From: Bacteroidia bacterium
GTDB lineage: Bacteria; Bacteroidota; Bacteroidia; DATLTG01
Direction: 5' to 3'
Length of the DNA stretch: 64,000 nt
NCBI GenBank assembly: GCA_039924845.1
Contig: JBDTAC010000086.1
Coordinates: 16,275-80,274 of the forward strand
Below, in pieces: positions 43,401 to 50,751 of the stretch. The position numbers and the translations under genes were made by a program. Under the pieces are notes generated by a model, which did no database searches, had not been told where the DNA came from, and was given only the letters and a program-made list of their open reading frames with translations. The stretch's first letter is position 1; each line of letters starts with the position of its first letter.

Positions 43401-45769
43401 TGAGTAATTTTAACCTTTCCAGTTTGAGTACACCCGTTAGCATCCGTAACGGTTACGGTATATGTTCCAGCGCATAAATTAGCTACTGAAGAAGTTGTTT
43501 GTGCACCAGGCGACCAAGAATAAGTGTATCCAGGTGTCCCACCAGAAGGATTGGCTGTTACAGAACCGTTGCAAGCCCCATTACAAGATATATTTGTACC
43601 TGTTGGACTTACGGTCAAAACAGGAGGAGGGATAAGTGTTATACTTTGAGAGCTAGTACAGCCATTGACATCCTTAACCGTCAATACATAAGTGCCAGCA
43701 CAAAGTCCAGATATGGCAGATGTTGTTTGTCCACTGGACCATGAATAAGTATAAGCTGGAGTCCCTCCACTTGTAAAATCAGTTATGCTACCATTACAAG
43801 AACCGTTACAAGTTATTTTTACTAACACCAGTGAATCTTTGAGTGGGGCTGCTGGTTGAACAATTGTAACTGATTGTGTCCCCGTACATCCATTAGCATC
43901 TGTAACAGTTACGGTATATATGCCCAGACATAAATTAGATATAGAAGAACTTGTTTGCGCTCCAGGCGACCAAGAATACGTATATGCTCCTGTTCCTCCA
44001 GAAGGCAAGGAAGACGCTGTGCCAGTACAACTTCCAAAACATTTTACATTTGTACTTGTTGCATTCGGGTTAATTTTAGCTGGTTGAGTGATATTGAAGG
44101 ATGCCGTTGCGCTGCAGCCGTTTGCATCTGTTACGGTTACACTGTATGTCCCAATACAAAGAGTAGCAGCACCTGTTCCTACTACAGTACTTGGTGTCCA
44201 TGAATACGTGTAAGGTGCTGTGCCTCCTGAAACAGGTGCTACTGAAACGGAACCGTTGCACAAACCAAAACAAGTTACATTACTGCTGGAGGGGGTTAAA
44301 ATAAGTTTAGGAGGTTGCGTAATCAGAACAGTGGCTGTTCCTGAACAAAGGGAATCATCTTTAACTGTTATGGTATAAGTTCCAGGACATAAATTAGAAA
44401 TACTTTGTGTTGTTTGTCCGTTTGACCAAGAATAGGTATAAGATGGATTATTTCCTCCTGTGGGTGCACAAGTGGCCGTTCCATTGCAAAAGCCATTGCA
44501 AGTAACATTCGTAAAAGTAGGATTCGGGGCAATTGGAAGAGGTTGCGTTATGGTAGCAGAGGAAGTAGATGTGCATCCATTGGCGTCTGTTGCTGTTATC
44601 GTATAGCCTCCTGCACACAAATTAGTGGCACTGTAAGTTGTTTCTCCACTTGGAAACCACGAATAAGCATATGGAGTTACCCCTCCCGAAAAAGAAATAC
44701 TAATACCTCCATTGCAGTCTCCAAAACAAGTAGGCTTCTTCTTGATTGCTGTATTGGGCAACAATTGGCTTGGCACAGTAATCACAAATCTAAAATTATA
44801 TTTTGTGCTGCCATTTCCAAGATCTGTTACAACAAATGCGTAATTTCCAGCACAAGCATTGTTAAGCGTATCTCCACTTGCATTCGGAGGACCAATCCAT
44901 TGATAAGTATATGGACCAACTCCTCCTATGATATAAACCGCAAATGTAATAAGTTGCCCATTGCATTGTCCATTACAAAGTGGATCTTTATATTTGATAT
45001 GGATACTATCACTACCAGGTAAATCGAAAAGTGTCACATTACTATACCCTCCTGATTGAGTAGTATTGGAAAAAACGATTCTGCTTAAGCTAAATGTAGT
45101 GTGAGTAATATTATAATTGGAAATATTTCCGCTGCCGCTGAAAGCTGCCGTTAAACAAACGGCTGAATTTGCTAAATTTAGACTTTTGTGAAGTGCATTT
45201 GGAGGAGCATTTATCAGGGACGCATCAATTAATTGTCCGTTAGAAATAAAATTTCCAGCAATAAGGTTAATCGAATGATTTCCTCTAAGTACAAGCGGAT
45301 TATTTAAACTCCAAGAACCATACGCATTATCAAAATAAACATCGCTTGTTAGCGATTCAGAAGGGTCAATATTAATGATATTTCCAGTATATCCCGATTT
45401 AAAATAAATACTTCCTAAAAAATTATTTTTTAAATCGGATGAAATATTTAATGAGCCGTAAATGTTTAGTTTATCTGTTGCTGTGCCTTGTAAAACAGGA
45501 TAGAGTATATTGTTTGTGAAAACTAAATTCCGGCAATTTACTGAGCCGCTTATTTGCACAGTCTCATTACCCCAATTAAAAGAGTTCTTATCGAAAAAAA
45601 CATTGTCGTTGGCTGTCGGAACAAAAAAACCATGTATTCCTCCGCTTGTTGCAGACCAATGCGAAGCATCCGTCCACGAACCCGAACCACCTATCCAATA
45701 AAGATTTCCTGCATAACTGCTGAAAAGAAAAGAAAAGAAAAGAAGGGCTGAGAGTATGTGTTTTTTCAC
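37412..45769 (-). CDS. Giant SprB-repeat adhesin with T9SS type B tail
   Basis: A 2785-residue surface protein. Signal peptide (LSALLFFSFLFSSYAG), then a region starting NLYWIGGSGSWTDASHW, usual in this family. By eye about 30 SprB-type repeats of roughly 75 residues follow (residues 265-2535), each built as CNGxCNGxxT, SGGTxPYTYSWSxGxTT, LCAGTYTVTVTDANGC. Two Ig/PKD-like domains and a gliding-motility-associated C-terminal domain (FPNGITPNGDGKNDTW, VEIYNRWGELLF, PVGTYYYIINL) end the protein, marking type B T9SS export. Each repeat has cysteine pairs that may cross-link. Start is GTG at 45769. SprB homologues are mobile adhesins for gliding or attachment. Confidence 0.94.
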   Translation of the reverse strand: MKKHILSALLFFSFLFSSYAGNLYWIGGSGSWTDASHWSATSGGIHGFFVPTANDNVFFDKNSFNWGNETVQISGSVNCRNLVFTNNILYPVLQGTATDKLNIYGSLNISSDLKNNFLGSIYFKSGYTGNIINIDPSESLTSDVYFDNAYGSWSLNNPLVLRGNHSINLIAGNFISNGQLIDASLINAPPNALHKSLNLANSAVCLTAAFSGSGNISNYNITHTTFSLSRIVFSNTTQSGGYSNVTLFDLPGSDSIHIKYKDPLCNGQCNGQLITFAVYIIGGVGPYTYQWIGPPNASGDTLNNACAGNYAFVVTDLGNGSTKYNFRFVITVPSQLLPNTAIKKKPTCFGDCNGGISISFSGGVTPYAYSWFPSGETTYSATNLCAGGYTITATDANGCTSTSSATITQPLPIAPNPTFTNVTCNGFCNGTATCAPTGGNNPSYTYSWSNGQTTQSISNLCPGTYTITVKDDSLCSGTATVLITQPPKLILTPSSSNVTCFGLCNGSVSVAPVSGGTAPYTYSWTPSTVVGTGAATLCIGTYSVTVTDANGCSATASFNITQPAKINPNATSTNVKCFGSCTGTASSLPSGGTGAYTYSWSPGAQTSSSISNLCLGIYTVTVTDANGCTGTQSVTIVQPAAPLKDSLVLVKITCNGSCNGSITDFTSGGTPAYTYSWSSGQTTSAISGLCAGTYVLTVKDVNGCTSSQSITLIPPPVLTVSPTGTNISCNGACNGSVTANPSGGTPGYTYSWSPGAQTTSSVANLCAGTYTVTVTDANGCTQTGKVKITQPNVLTVGITPSPAIIACNGNCNASISSNVNGGTAGYTYSWSPGAQTTPTLSGLCAGTYSLTVTDANGCTANTSVTITQSPLLSLLTTNTPPSCNGKCDGIINAVASGGTGVYTYSWSPGGQTSATINNLCAGTYKVIVTDANGCKDSATVTLIAPQPLNVAIVVKNASCSGTCDGKAVPTVTGGTAPYTYLWMPGSLTTDSILNLCAGNGYSLKVTDANGCFITANFSITQPTLLSVSVTSTTSSCNICNGSASVTAVGGTSPYTYSWSNGQTTANATALCVGSYTVTIKDADGCIASKAILINPTVNIIITSSSNSVSCFNSCDGTATANAAGGVSPYTYSWNPSGETTQTATGLCSGVTYTITATDANGCFNTSTVVFSNPPQLTLNTSQTNISCNGGCNGTGTVTASGGTGTYTYSWSGGQTTSSINSLCAGTYLVTVKDANGCSAIDSVKIIQAPPIADNPTVVKADCSMNDGSITLAPTGGVPAYTYLWSPGGQTTSSITNIVAGIYTVSITDAAGCVKVFQIAVGNVTGPVLIGGFTPVSCNGSCDGTATVTASGGNPGYTYSWSPAGQTTNSISNLCSGLYIAKVTDASGCMSFDTITVTTPLKISPNATVVSPSCNGGNNGSISFSPTGGTSAYTYAWNPSVSVTSVANNLSFGTYSVTITDSKGCDTAVVINIVQPTALSVIITATNVTCNGSCNGKTTANVTGGTGAYTYSWSNGATQPSDVNLCPGTYTLTVTDANGCTVTQQAVITQPPLLSSSVVYTNVKCNLSCDGTANPTVTGGTSPYTYSWTSGQTTQNVNTLCAGSYTLTVTDANGCTSQNTVVITQPAKIAITIPNAVVSCNASCDAMANPTVTGGTSPYTYSWSNGQTTQNANNLCPGSYNLVVTDANGCSANQNVTITAPLPITENITHTDPSCVGSCNGTASSNPIGGTSPYTYQWLPGNQSTQNINGLCAGIYTLIVTDAHSCADTEMVTIANPSVLTITPTTAAANCGTCNGAITAVPSGGVGAYTYSWIPGGQTTSTINNVCAGIYTVTVTDANGCSSKLVIPLSNSSGPSGDMMTQTNVSCNGSCNGTITDVPSGGVSPYTYSWTPGGQTSNAVSNLCAGKYFVQITDANGCIRIDSTTIVQPGPLNTTPTTVKATCAGVCNGSITLTVSGGTLPYTYSWNTGQTTSSLSNLCPGEYVYNITDANACTFKDSVAIVPTTILTAPVSVVPAGCNGICNGSATITPAGGSSPYTYQWNDSQSQTTATASALCAGNYTVTVTDANGCTAAGLATILQNSTILANPTVTASTCGMCNGQITLAPSGGTAPYTYMWSSGQTSSSANGLCAGVYDVNITDNKGCTSTTTITVNSSGGPTVTITSTNATCFGTCNGTATAIPSGGSAPYTYLWIPGGQTTNSVNSLCAGIYNVQVIDSAGCSTIKTVIITSNQAFTINQSVSSTPCGLCNGSISVNPMGGTAPYTYLWAPGAQTTATINSLCAGTYTVTVTDASSCKQTFAIPVNNPTSPTVNITTTNITCNGTCNGSATAMVSGGVSPYTYSWSNGQIGATDNGLCAGNYSLKVTDNAGCVRTLVFTITTPTSITFSKTFVSQPKCAGSCNGIITVIPSGGTLPFTYVWNPAISTTATASNLCAGSYSVTVTDANGCATPQQTFILINPTPITVSHIVVNTACNTANNGSITETVGGGTPPYSFQWSGSSLATTQSLMNILPGDYILTVTDANGCSIKDSAIVTAAVTTLVEAGNDTSFCQSGNITLKATGNVGGLTYQWFQLPGMVLIANTQSVSVNPPTGTTDYVVVATNGTCPDADTVSVTSNPLPVVNMGANQTIVIYTSITIGGSPTGPPGSTYSWHPTTGLSDSTAANPVATPLTTTTYTVTVTNASGCSERDSVTITVLPEISFPNGITPNGDGKNDTWIIDNIQYFPKCLVEIYNRWGELLFSSPGYITKWDGTYNAKPLPVGTYYYIINLNDPRFPNVYTGPITILR
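38156..44975 (-). repeat. About 30 SprB repeat units (coding)
   Basis: The coding DNA for the repeated domains; unit length about 225 bp, diverged enough that the units differ, with GG(A/T)ACxCC..TATAC-type text recurring. Boundaries are approximate. Confidence 0.85.
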
Positions 45770-45820
45770 GCAAAAAGAATCATAATTATTAAATTACTCG
45801 TTCGTACTCGTCTCCGCTTC

Positions 45821-45848
45821 AACGTAACTAAAAGCTTTTAGTTACGTT
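45821..45848. promoter_or_regulatory. 28-bp perfect palindrome in the SprB-gene leader
   Basis: AACGTAACTAAAAG followed by its exact complement, starting 52 bases before the GTG start and just after the predicted transcript start. It could be an operator or an RNA hairpin. On the plus strand it is followed by T's, but no plus-strand gene ends here. Confidence 0.6.
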
Positions 45849-45868
45849 TTTCCGCTTTTAACTCTTAG

Positions 45869-45876
45869 CAAATGTA
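45869..45876 (-). promoter_or_regulatory. -7 box of the SprB-repeat operon
   Basis: TACATTTG on the minus strand fits TAnnTTTG exactly; the leader between it and the start contains the palindrome. Confidence 0.55.
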
Positions 45877-45890
45877 GGAGAATATTTTTA

Positions 45891-45927
45891 AAAAGAAAAA
45901 AGCCGGAAGATATATTATCCTCCAGCT
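45891..45927 (-). terminator. Terminator of the TonB receptor gene
   Basis: On the minus strand AGCTGGAGGATA and TATCTTCCGGCT form a 12-pair stem (two G-T) with a 3-base loop, followed by TTTTTT. Confidence 0.85.
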
Positions 45928-45946
45928 CTTGTTAAAAACTATTTTT

Positions 45947-48382
45947 TTACTTTAAATCCAACGGAACTGTTATTTTAAAACCAATATTTCTACCCATGTT
46001 AAACATTCCCATTCTGCCAGTTGCGTAGTTGTATCCAAAATATTTTAAACGACTCAAATGATCTTGATAAGCAGCGTCAAAAAGATTATTTCCCATCACC
46101 GAAAAATGAAAAAGCGTTTTTCCAGATCGAGAAGTAATATCTGCACCAAGACCTATATTAAAAATGGTATAGCCAGGAGTTGGAGTTTCCGTATTATACG
46201 CTAAAAAAACTCTGTTTTGAGCAGCAAATAGCTCCACTTCCGCTTTTGCGAAAAGATGTGAAAAATGGGTATATTTCTTCTTAAAAGTAGCCCTCAAATC
46301 ACTTGTTAAATGTACAGGAGGAATAAAAGGTAAATATTTCGCACTGTCGGCTACTGGCTGTCCATTCCCTTTATTTACAGCAAAAACTGCTGAAAATCCA
46401 TTTTCGAAATGCAGCCAATCTGTTGGATGAATGTCTAAACTAAACTCTCCGCCATACAATTCCGCATGCGATGCCGTATATTTAAACGTTTGATTCCCTG
46501 TAACGATAACAGAATCTTGACCTTTATTGTTGGTTAATTTTTGATTGTAGATATAATTAGAAATATCATTGTTAAATAAATCTAAACTCGCTACTACGGC
46601 TTTGGAAGTATAGGAAAATCCGAGATCCTCCTGCAAACTAAATTCAGGACTTAAATCTGGATTGCCAATTTGATACACATTCGTGCCAGGATGTACACCA
46701 TTGGCGGATATTTCAGCAATATTGGGAGCACGATACCCTCGTGCAATATTTGCTTTTATCAAAAATTTGTCTGTAACATCGTAGCTTCCTCCAAAGCTTC
46801 CGGTAACGCCGGAAAAGGTGTGTTTATAATTTCCAAACGGACGACTCGCTCCCAGCGTATCACTACCCGTTACTGTTTCATCAAAACCAGTGGAAGCATT
46901 TGGCTTAACGTAAAGTGCGCTGTTGTTGAAAAAGCGCGAATCGTACCGAACTCCTCCAGAAACTTCCAAACGATTAAATGTTTTTTTAACCACTGCAAAA
47001 GCGCCAGCATCCAATGAATTATACGAAGGAATCACTGCCTCCGTACCTTGCGAAGAATTGTTGGATTGATACATTCCATTGATCCCGACAATCGGTTGCC
47101 AACCTTTTTTTTCCGGGAAATAATATTTGGTATCGTATGAAAAAGTATTTAATACCAAATCTAAACCGGGTACATCTGGTGCTGTAGGATGGCTGTATTC
47201 TCTACGAATGCTTTCTTGATATCCCAAATTAACCGCCAATTTTCCGTTTCCGAGGATAAAGTTATTGGTTGTGTAAAGACGGTAATGTTGAACATGTTGA
47301 TGTAAAATACTGATGTCGTATGTATTTAATTCTGCTGGAGAAACCACTGGGCGAAATAAATCTGCTTCTGTAATTTGTTTGGTAAACTGCCCTGTTAGCG
47401 AATCTCGGCTGCCATCTGGAATTTCTTGCAAATCATCAAACACCGAAAAATTCAATCGGGAATAACCCCATGATTTATTTAAACCAACCGTCCCGCTGGC
47501 ATCTGTTTCTCGAAACGCTGTTCCATAATCACGCCCATCGTATTTATTTTGATAGTCCATCGCCATTTTATGCGACACGCGCCCTAACCACTCGAAGCCA
47601 TTAGCAGCACTGCCAGACAGCATCGCAGAATTCCCAATCATTCCATTATTGGTTTGATATTCGCTCAACACTTCCCCTTGTATTTTTCCTTCGGGAGCAA
47701 CTGGTGTTGGAATGATATTTACCACGCCTGCCAAGGCATCAGAGCCATACATCAAACTTGCTGGACCTTTGATAATTTCTATTTTATCAATATCGTATTC
47801 GTCTGCTTCTATTCCGTGTTCATCGCCCCATTGTTGCCCTTCCTGGCGCAATCCATCATAAGTTGTAAGCACACGATTGTATCCCAAACCGCGGATAAAA
47901 GGCTTGGAAACATTGGGTCCCGTAGTAACGGTACTTACACCTGGCACTTTCGCAATGGCATCAATCGCATTGGTAGCCATGTTTTGCTGCAGGTATTCGT
48001 GATCAATAGAAACGATCGGCACCGGACTTTGTTTTACTTCCGTAGCTTGCGAAACACCCGTTATGGTTACTTCATTGCCTTCTGTGGCGGATTGCTTTAG
48101 TGCGAAATTTTTTGTTGTAACAACAGCAAAATCAAGAGTTACCACCACATTTGCATAACCCAAGTATTGCACTTGCACCAAAAATTTTTTTTTCGGGAGA
48201 TTACTGATTTTATAAACGCCGTTGATGTCGCTTACTGCACCTTCTTTTAAATCTGGGATATAAACGGCAACTCCAGGAATCGCCTCTTTGGTATCAGCAT
48301 CCGTAATAGTGCCGCTTAATGTTTGGGCGTTCCCCAAAACTAAAATTCCCATAAAAAGGACGAGAAAAAATATTTTTTTCAT
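45947..48382 (-). CDS. TonB-dependent outer-membrane receptor
   Basis: An 811-residue receptor. A signal peptide (FFLVLFMGILVLGNAQ) is followed by a carboxypeptidase-like regulatory domain (TLSGTITDADTKEAIPGVAV), the plug domain (VKQSPVPIVSIDHEYLQQNM, FIRGLGYNRVLTTYDGLRQE, IEIIKGPASLMYGSDALAGV) and a 22-strand-type barrel. The plug and PIVSIDHEYL text resemble receptors for metals or metal chelates. The neighbouring upstream small protein is rich in His and Cys, which supports a copper- or zinc-related ligand, but this is inference. The start codon region itself matches the AT-rich element. Confidence 0.92.
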   Translation of the reverse strand: MKKIFFLVLFMGILVLGNAQTLSGTITDADTKEAIPGVAVYIPDLKEGAVSDINGVYKISNLPKKKFLVQVQYLGYANVVVTLDFAVVTTKNFALKQSATEGNEVTITGVSQATEVKQSPVPIVSIDHEYLQQNMATNAIDAIAKVPGVSTVTTGPNVSKPFIRGLGYNRVLTTYDGLRQEGQQWGDEHGIEADEYDIDKIEIIKGPASLMYGSDALAGVVNIIPTPVAPEGKIQGEVLSEYQTNNGMIGNSAMLSGSAANGFEWLGRVSHKMAMDYQNKYDGRDYGTAFRETDASGTVGLNKSWGYSRLNFSVFDDLQEIPDGSRDSLTGQFTKQITEADLFRPVVSPAELNTYDISILHQHVQHYRLYTTNNFILGNGKLAVNLGYQESIRREYSHPTAPDVPGLDLVLNTFSYDTKYYFPEKKGWQPIVGINGMYQSNNSSQGTEAVIPSYNSLDAGAFAVVKKTFNRLEVSGGVRYDSRFFNNSALYVKPNASTGFDETVTGSDTLGASRPFGNYKHTFSGVTGSFGGSYDVTDKFLIKANIARGYRAPNIAEISANGVHPGTNVYQIGNPDLSPEFSLQEDLGFSYTSKAVVASLDLFNNDISNYIYNQKLTNNKGQDSVIVTGNQTFKYTASHAELYGGEFSLDIHPTDWLHFENGFSAVFAVNKGNGQPVADSAKYLPFIPPVHLTSDLRATFKKKYTHFSHLFAKAEVELFAAQNRVFLAYNTETPTPGYTIFNIGLGADITSRSGKTLFHFSVMGNNLFDAAYQDHLSRLKYFGYNYATGRMGMFNMGRNIGFKITVPLDLK

Positions 48383-48420
48383 TCTAATTTCTTGATAAAT
48401 AAATTGTGTGAAAAAACCAT

Positions 48421-48442
48421 TTCGAAAAATTATTTTTTCGAA
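48421..48442. repeat. AT-rich palindromic element
   Basis: TTCGAAAAATTATTTTTTCG plus AA, a nearly perfect inverted repeat between two same-strand genes. Confidence 0.75.
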
Positions 48443-48464
48443 GGTAGCTAATTGTGTTTTGTTT

Positions 48465-48824
48465 TTACACGATTGTAGGAGGAGCTCTTGCTTTTAAGGT
48501 ATTCTGATATTCCTTTTCAGGAGTATTAAAAATCAATTTGGCAATAAATAGCGCGGATGTTTTTTCAATCGAAAAATTATTTTTTTCAACAGAAAATATT
48601 TTAATTAAATGCGCCGAGCACACAAAACAAACATCCGTAGAACTGTTGTGTAAATGTGGATTCTGAGTGTTGCTGTGAGTTAAATCATTGGAACTGTCGC
48701 TGCCGGTATAAATACATTTCAGCTCCTCTTCGTGATGGTGAAAAGCGCAAAAAGGAAACTGCACGTATAAAAAAACCGTGAGTAATAAAAGTCCTGAAAT
48801 GCGATTGCGTAATTTCTTTTTCAC
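48465..48824 (-). CDS. Small exported His/Cys-rich protein
   Basis: A 119-residue protein with an N-terminal hydrophobic signal (ISGLLLLTVFLYVQFPFCAF). The mature part has FHHHEEELKC, HSNTQNPHLHNSS and VCFVCSAHL: clustered histidines, glutamates and a CXXC, as expected for metal handling in the periplasm. Proteins of this shape often precede metal TonB receptors in Bacteroidota. The start is GTG at 48824. It is followed by the TonB receptor on the same strand after 82 bases that hold an AT-rich element. Confidence 0.65.
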   Translation of the reverse strand: MKKKLRNRISGLLLLTVFLYVQFPFCAFHHHEEELKCIYTGSDSSNDLTHSNTQNPHLHNSSTDVCFVCSAHLIKIFSVEKNNFSIEKTSALFIAKLIFNTPEKEYQNTLKARAPPTIV

Positions 48825-48951
48825 CGTTTTTATAAGTCGAATGGCGACAAATATACTATAATATTTTTTTCGACTCCTGTTAAAAAATCTTAAAGAAAAA
48901 CAAGATTATTGCTTAAAAAAATATTTTTTTGAACGATAAATTTCTACGAAT

Positions 48952-48988
48952 AAAAAAAGGCATCGAAAAATTAATTTTTCGATGCCTT
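48952..48988 (-). terminator. gcvH terminator built on the AT-rich element
   Basis: A 32-base perfect palindrome, AAGGCATCGAAAAATT and its complement, with a T-run on the minus strand. It sits 56 bases after the gcvH stop. Confidence 0.88.
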
Positions 48989-49044
48989 AAAATGCGATGA
49001 AATAAATATTAAAAATGGTGTCTGAAAAATTATTTTTTCAAAAA

Positions 49045-49425
49045 TTAATGTCCCGTTAAAGCTTTATAATCTTCCACAGAAAGCAACTCGCTCAATTCAT
49101 TTTTATCGCCGATGCTGATTTTTACCATCCATCCTTTTCCGTACGGATCTTTATTTACAACTTCCGGATTGCTTTGTAATTCAGGATTTATTTCCAACAC
49201 ACTTCCTGTTAAAGGCATAAATAAATCGGAAACTGTTTTCACGGCTTCCACCGTTCCAAAAACTTCTTCTTTGTTCAACGATTCTCCTTGTGTTTCAATT
49301 TCTACGTACACAATATCGCCCAATTCGTTTTGTGCGAAATCAGTAATTCCGATATACGCGTTAGCACCTTCTACACGCACCCATTCGTGGTCTTTGGTGT
49401 ATTTTAAATTCTCAGGAAAATTCAT
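49045..49425 (-). CDS. gcvH: Glycine cleavage system H protein
   Basis: Lipoyl carrier that shuttles the aminomethyl group between the P, T and L proteins of glycine cleavage. The 126 residues have [16 protein letters not shown] at the start, [16 protein letters not shown], and the lipoylated lysine in [13 protein letters not shown] (about residue 63). Chosen start is the ATG at 49425, which matches the usual H-protein N terminus; upstream codons contain part of the -7 region. The other gcv genes are not in this window. Terminator at 48952-48988. Confidence 0.96.
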   Translation of the reverse strand: MNFPENLKYTKDHEWVRVEGANAYIGITDFAQNELGDIVYVEIETQGESLNKEEVFGTVEAVKTVSDLFMPLTGSVLEINPELQSNPEVVNKDPYGKGWMVKISIGDKNELSELLSVEDYKALTGH

Positions 49426-49446
49426 AGAAATATTTTTTTGTTCGCG

Positions 49447-49454
49447 CAAAGATA
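49447..49454 (-). promoter_or_regulatory. gcvH -7 box
   Basis: TATCTTTG on the minus strand, 22 bases before the ATG; a TTTTC about 18-20 bases further upstream could serve as -33. Confidence 0.55.
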
Positions 49455-49491
49455 AATTATATTTCCTATCCGAAAATTATTTTTTTGAAAG

Positions 49492-49525
49492 AAAAATGAG
49501 CTTTGAAAAATTAATTTTTCGAAGC
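49492..49525 (-). terminator. Terminator of the VOC gene with the AT-rich element as stem
   Basis: GGGCTTCGAAAAATTAATTT continuing to TTCAAAGCTC forms a stem with one mismatch, followed by ATTTTT on the minus strand. Confidence 0.7.
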
Positions 49526-49547
49526 CCAAAAATCGTTAAAAAAAATT

Positions 49548-50612
49548 TTATCCGCGTACGCGATTTAAGGAAAGCGACTTGAGCAGCCACATTGGTAAAG
49601 ATTTTTCCGGATTCCTTTTTTGTAAATTCAAGTACCAACCTATTTTTTTAAGAATCGGAATTTTATGTGTTTCCACGAATTCTATCAGCGTTCCATCCGG
49701 ATCTTCGATGTAACTAAAATGTCCTGCAGCTTCGCCCATATCAAAGGAATTAGCGCTATCCACCGTAAACGGAAATCCTTTTTCAGTACATTCTTTTTCC
49801 AAATTCGCCATGCCAGTAATATCAAAACACAAATGGATAAAACCTAAATCTCCCCAAAAGCGATTCACAAATATTTTTTGTGGTGTGCGATCGTAAATTT
49901 TCACCAATTCAATTTGACTCGCGCCCAACAAACGACTGAAACTACCTTTGCGCAAACCGCCATGTTTTAATAATACGCGACGCACTTTATTTTTTCCACT
50001 CGGCAAACAATTAAAATCATCAAAAACACCTTCTTCATCGTACACCACTTCGTTATAACCCAACACATCGCTGTATAATTTTCGCGCTTTATCAATGTCG
50101 GAAACACCAATCATACAACCTGCAGAACCGCCAGTTAATTGTTTTCCTTTGCTGATGCTGAGCCAATCCCAGCCCTTTACTACTTGAAAAAGATTTCCGA
50201 ACGGATCACGCATAAAAAAATGTTCATTGCCTGCTGGATCTTTTAATATTTCACTTACTAAATCTATATTTTTAGATTTGTAATTTTCGTAAGATCCTTT
50301 CACATCAATGGTTTTGATACGGGTACAAAAAATTCCATAATCGCCCAATTGCAAATCAAATGTAGCAGATTCCGCTTTACGACTGGTATATTGCCATATT
50401 TCAAAACCGCCGCCACCTTTTAAATTAATGGCTAAAATAGCATGACGCGCCTGCGTTTTCCCGCCCGTGTAAGGCAACATCAACTTTGCTTCCGCAGCTT
50501 CTTCAAAAATAGGAATGTCCATCCCGAACGTTTGACGATACCATTTGAAAGCCTCTTTTACATTAGGAACTCCGATGCCAATTTGTTGTATGCCTACGAT
50601 GTTTTTTATCAT
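49548..50612 (-). CDS. Two-domain VOC-family protein
   Basis: A 354-residue protein with two vicinal-oxygen-chelate modules: IVGIQQIGIGVPNVKEAFKW with EHFFMRDPFGNLFQVV in the first half, and GCMIGVSDIDKARKLYSDVL with GFIHLCFDI and YIEDPDGTLIEFVETH in the second. Metal-binding His and Glu positions are kept in the second module (HLCFDI, LIEFVE). It resembles extradiol-dioxygenase/glyoxalase-type proteins such as 4-hydroxyphenylpyruvate dioxygenase relatives, but the substrate is unknown. The C terminus is a short basic tail (LKSLSLNRVRG). Confidence 0.8.
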   Translation of the reverse strand: MIKNIVGIQQIGIGVPNVKEAFKWYRQTFGMDIPIFEEAAEAKLMLPYTGGKTQARHAILAINLKGGGGFEIWQYTSRKAESATFDLQLGDYGIFCTRIKTIDVKGSYENYKSKNIDLVSEILKDPAGNEHFFMRDPFGNLFQVVKGWDWLSISKGKQLTGGSAGCMIGVSDIDKARKLYSDVLGYNEVVYDEEGVFDDFNCLPSGKNKVRRVLLKHGGLRKGSFSRLLGASQIELVKIYDRTPQKIFVNRFWGDLGFIHLCFDITGMANLEKECTEKGFPFTVDSANSFDMGEAAGHFSYIEDPDGTLIEFVETHKIPILKKIGWYLNLQKRNPEKSLPMWLLKSLSLNRVRG

Positions 50613-50751
50613 AAAAGAAGTATCTGTCCGCTTTATAGCTTTGCGAAAGTAATTTATTTTTTTATTCTTTCCACTATTAAATTAGCGAAATTAAACACGA
50701 AAACAGATTCTTTTCGTAAAATTTAATCGATAAAAAATCAGTCAGTAAAAA

